Of a DNA stretch of 64,000 bases, positions 61,701-64,000 are shown piece after piece. The DNA lies in NCBI RefSeq assembly GCF_036763085.1, contig NZ_JBAIYU010000010.1:496001-560000 (forward strand), in the 5' to 3' direction. The stretch's first letter is position 1. Each line of letters begins with the position of its first letter. Both the position numbers and the translations under genes were made by a program. The DNA comes from JBAIYU01 sp036763085 (GTDB lineage Bacteria; Bacillota; Negativicutes; DSM-1736; Dendrosporobacteraceae). The notes below the pieces were generated by a model, which was not told the origin of the DNA, did no database searches, and saw only the letters and a list, made by a program, of their open reading frames with translations.

Positions 61701-62316
61701 TATCTTTAACGCTCTGGGAGTTTAATATAACTTGCCGCGTAGCCAGTCGCTCCATCAAAGGAGTACTATGGGTTATAACAATCAGGCCGATTTTTCTTTC
61801 TGCTACTTCTTGAAGCAAGAAATTCCATATTTGGCTTTGGGTAATAAGATCGAGCATTGTACTTATTTCATCAGCAATAAGAAACTTTGTCCGCTTGCCT
61901 AGCGCTCTAGCAATACAAAAACGTTGCAGCTCACCACCGGATAATTCACTGGGAAAACGATTAAACCAATCACGCTCTATACCCAATCCCTCGATAATCC
62001 GGTCTTCGATTCCATCACCTTCGGCAATTACATCTTGCATGCGCAGCCTTGGATTAACCGATTTTTTTGGATGCTGATATATCATTTGAACAGGGCAATA
62101 TCCTTTTATACTGTAAATGTCTTCTCCATCTAACAATACCTGCCCACTTGCAGGTTTTATATAACCTGATAAAATTTGGCACAGCGTTGTCTTGCCAAAG
62201 CCACTGGGTGCTGCAATACCGACTCGTTCATGACTGTGCATTTTTATGTCGAAGTTTTCAAATATATTTAAACCTTTTTTATAACCAAAAGAAATTCCTT
62301 TTGCCTCTAAGATCAC
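61690..62316 (-). CDS. Short DppF/NikE-type ABC ATPase
   Basis: A 208-residue ATPase: Walker A region APSGFGKTT (Ala replaces the first Gly), LSGGELQR, FLIADEISTMLD (DEIS instead of DEPT), VITHS. Shorter than usual DppF/NikE and lacking the C-terminal oligopeptide/nickel motif. GTG start with GAGGAG upstream, 12 bp after the DppD-type gene. Cargo may be nickel, cobalt or peptide; the cobalamin neighbours favour metal, but only by position. Confidence 0.8.
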   Translation of the reverse strand: MILEAKGISFGYKKGLNIFENFDIKMHSHERVGIAAPSGFGKTTLCQILSGYIKPASGQVLLDGEDIYSIKGYCPVQMIYQHPKKSVNPRLRMQDVIAEGDGIEDRIIEGLGIERDWFNRFPSELSGGELQRFCIARALGKRTKFLIADEISTMLDLITQSQIWNFLLQEVAERKIGLIVITHSTPLMERLATRQVILNSQSVKDNAE

Positions 62317-62328
62317 TTCAATCGCTCC

Positions 62329-63255
62329 TCACACTGCATGAATACAGCGAACCGTTCCAAAACGTATCGTCTTCTCTTTGATATCCCCTTTACATTCTGG
62401 CGTTAGCTGGGGGCAACGGGGCCCAAATGCACAGCCACTTGGCATATCTTTAACGTATGTCTGATTGCCTGGGAAGGGATGAAAGCCATTTTGCGGTAAA
62501 GCTCGCCAAAGTGCTTTGGTGTAAGGATGCCTAAGTGTATTGACTGATTGAAAGTCTGCTACTGGAGCTTCCTCTACCGTGGTTCCCGCATAAAAAACAG
62601 CAATACGATCAGCTACTTCTAGTGCTAATTCAATATCATGCGTGATGAGTAGCACACCATTACCTTGGTCGGCAAACTCACGAAAATGACGCATGGCCTT
62701 TTTAGCTGCATCTAAATGAAGCCCAGGCGTAGGTTCATCAGCAATAATTAAGCGCGGACTCTCCATCATTGCGGTGGTAAGAAGAACCCTGCGCGCCATT
62801 CCCCCAGATAGCTCAAAGGGATAAAGGTCGGCAGTATTTTGTGGTAGTTTGTAATAATCAAAAAGTTCTTCTTGTTTTATTCGAACACTTGCATCGCTAC
62901 GTTCTCTTCGCACTTGCTTGCCGACCTTTTCTAAAGGGTCGAGGTAAGTAACACTTTGCGGAACCAAAACAATCTTCTTACCTCTAAGCTTTTTTATACG
63001 CTCTGGACATAATAGCTCATCTTCGAACAAAATATTGCCTTTAGCACTGCAGTTATGCGGCAATATCCCCAACATTGCATGGGCTAAAAGACTTTTGCCT
63101 GAACCGCTGGAGCCTACCACAGCCACAAGCTCTCCCTCACGCACTGAAACATTTAAATTACGAATGACATCTAACTCAGTCTGCCTCAAGCCTTGCTCAT
63201 ACTTAGTAAAAGAAACGGACAGATTTTTTATCTTCAAAATATATTTTTTATCCAT
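62329..63255 (-). CDS. DppD/NikD-type ABC ATPase
   Basis: A 308-residue ATPase: GSSGSGKSLLAHA, LVPQSVTYLDPLEKVG, LSGGMARR, LIIADEPTPGL, ITHD and the Cys motif of the family C-terminus GCAFGPRCPQLTPEC. ATG at 63255 after AAGGAG; a GTG four codons earlier overlaps the Shine-Dalgarno. Stop of the permease lies 15 bp upstream. Confidence 0.87.
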   Translation of the reverse strand: MDKKYILKIKNLSVSFTKYEQGLRQTELDVIRNLNVSVREGELVAVVGSSGSGKSLLAHAMLGILPHNCSAKGNILFEDELLCPERIKKLRGKKIVLVPQSVTYLDPLEKVGKQVRRERSDASVRIKQEELFDYYKLPQNTADLYPFELSGGMARRVLLTTAMMESPRLIIADEPTPGLHLDAAKKAMRHFREFADQGNGVLLITHDIELALEVADRIAVFYAGTTVEEAPVADFQSVNTLRHPYTKALWRALPQNGFHPFPGNQTYVKDMPSGCAFGPRCPQLTPECKGDIKEKTIRFGTVRCIHAV

Positions 63256-63270
63256 GCAGGTTAACACTCC

Positions 63271-64000
63271 TTAGTCATGGGCACTACGGGGATCGATAAT
63301 TTTACGCAAACTTTGCCCTACCAAATCAAAAAGCATAACAGTGGCAAGCAAAACTACTCCCGGGAAAAGCGCCAGCCACCACATCCCCAGAGCTAAATAC
63401 TTCATGCTTTCAGATAAAATAATGCCAATGCCGGGCTGCTCCGGCGGCAAGCCGAAACCTAAAAAAGTAAGGGCCGCTTCATGCAAAATGGCATGGGGAA
63501 AAAGCAGCACTAACCCAACCAGAAACTGTGGAAATATATGCGGAATCATATGTTTTGCGACGATTTTCATCTTGCTCTGGCCTAGTTTTCCGGCAATTTT
63601 TATATAGTTTGCTTCTTTTAACTGAAGGATTTCGCCCCGGATTATCCTGGTCAAAAGCGGCCAATGGCTTATCGCAACGGCAACAACCACGCCAAATGTA
63701 CCTCTTCCTAAAGCATACGATATTAATATAAGCAGCAATAAATGAGGGATGCCCATAACCAAGTCGATAAACCAGGTTATAATAGCATCTACCTTTTTTC
63801 CTAAAGTTGCAGCCGCCGCCCCTAAAATTGCTGCTATAAGCGCACTAATAACTGAGGCAAAAAGTCCAATATAAATACTTATCGACATTCCCTTCAAAGT
63901 ACGGGAAAGCATATCTCGGCCCAGGTAGTCAGTACCAAACGGATGTGCCATCTGCGGCACAAGATTTTTCTGAGTAAAGTTCGTTGTTATGGCTACATCT
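63271..64000 (-). CDS. DppC/NikC-type ABC permease (N-terminus beyond window)
   Basis: At least 243 residues, open at the right edge. The visible part begins VAITTNFTQKNLVPQ, HPFGTDYLGRDMLSRTLKG, then five or six helices and the permease loop EAALTFLGFGLPPEQPGIGI; GQSLRKIIDPR ends it. The remaining genes (DppB-type permease, binding protein) should lie further right. Confidence 0.88.
   Translation of the reverse strand, partial: DVAITTNFTQKNLVPQMAHPFGTDYLGRDMLSRTLKGMSISIYIGLFASVISALIAAILGAAAATLGKKVDAIITWFIDLVMGIPHLLLLILISYALGRGTFGVVVAVAISHWPLLTRIIRGEILQLKEANYIKIAGKLGQSKMKIVAKHMIPHIFPQFLVGLVLLFPHAILHEAALTFLGFGLPPEQPGIGIILSESMKYLALGMWWLALFPGVVLLATVMLFDLVGQSLRKIIDPRSAHD

Noticed and set aside
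1..64000. CRISPR arrays, tRNA/rRNA genes, insertion sequences, prophage
   Set aside because: No regularly spaced repeats, no cloverleaf or rRNA segments and no transposase or integrase were recognised on either strand.

Overview
This window reads as chromosomal DNA of an endospore-forming, diderm (outer-membrane-bearing) Firmicute, most likely a member of the Negativicutes such as the Sporomusaceae. Sporulation genes (spoIIID, spoIIQ, spoIID) lie within 10 kb of flgA, whose product serves the flagellar P-ring. TonB/ExbB/ExbD and two TonB-dependent outer-membrane receptors occur further on. The genus assignment is inference; no rRNA or tRNA gene is present to fix it.

Layout. (1) 1-16.1 kb, all minus strand: a conserved block that reads, in transcription order, atpZ-atpI-atpBEFHAGDC, ywmB-like, murA, spoIID, spoIIQ, spoIIID, mbl, flgF, flgG, flgA (cut by the window edge). 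The order closely resembles Bacillus subtilis. Intergenic gaps carry a dispersed short repeat family (A) and two copies of a ~100-bp imperfect-palindrome repeat (B). (2) 16.4-21.5 kb: wecB and tagO/wecA for polyisoprenyl-linked cell-envelope glycans, then a SIR2-like protein with a zinc ribbon next to a protein made of two tandem MazG-like domains. (3) 21.7-28.0 kb: a complete SiaB-SiaC-SiaA-SiaD-type partner-switch/c-di-GMP module, in which the diguanylate cyclase is fused to an HD-GYP phosphodiesterase, plus a separate GGDEF and HD-GYP pair. (4) 28.0-31.7 kb: feoA-feoB with a tiny FeoB-associated Cys-rich membrane protein, and comEB. (5) 31.8-38.9 kb: a cobalamin-riboswitch-led run with an exported CbiK, cbiL, an iron/cobalamin-type ABC importer and an ABC-2 exporter. 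(6) 39.1-42.1 kb: a second Feo system on the plus strand with FeoB split into two translationally coupled cistrons, next to a DtxR-family regulator. (7) 42.2-61.3 kb: a long minus-strand cobamide/tetrapyrrole locus: cbiK, receptor, CbiR-like TIM barrel, BtuF-BtuC-BtuD, ChlI, ChlD, ExbB, ExbD, TonB, second receptor, CobN. (8) 61.3-64 kb: part of a Ni/peptide-type ABC transporter with a DUF6262/TnpC-like small protein.

How it fits together. Four cobalamin riboswitches head cbiK1, receptor 1, receptor 2 and cbiK2, so cobalt insertion and corrinoid uptake should be shut off together when cobalamin is plentiful. Receptors energised by TonB-ExbBD would bring corrinoids over the outer membrane, BtuFCD over the inner membrane, and the CbiR-like enzyme could remodel the lower ligand. 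A complete CobN/ChlI/ChlD chelatase in the same run is unusual beside the ATP-independent CbiK and may act on salvaged corrinoid or another tetrapyrrole. The two Feo systems appear to have different upstream operators.

Limits: all functional calls come from reading motifs and gene order; no database search was run. Start codons were chosen by Shine-Dalgarno spacing. No CRISPR array, tRNA, rRNA or intact insertion sequence was seen.
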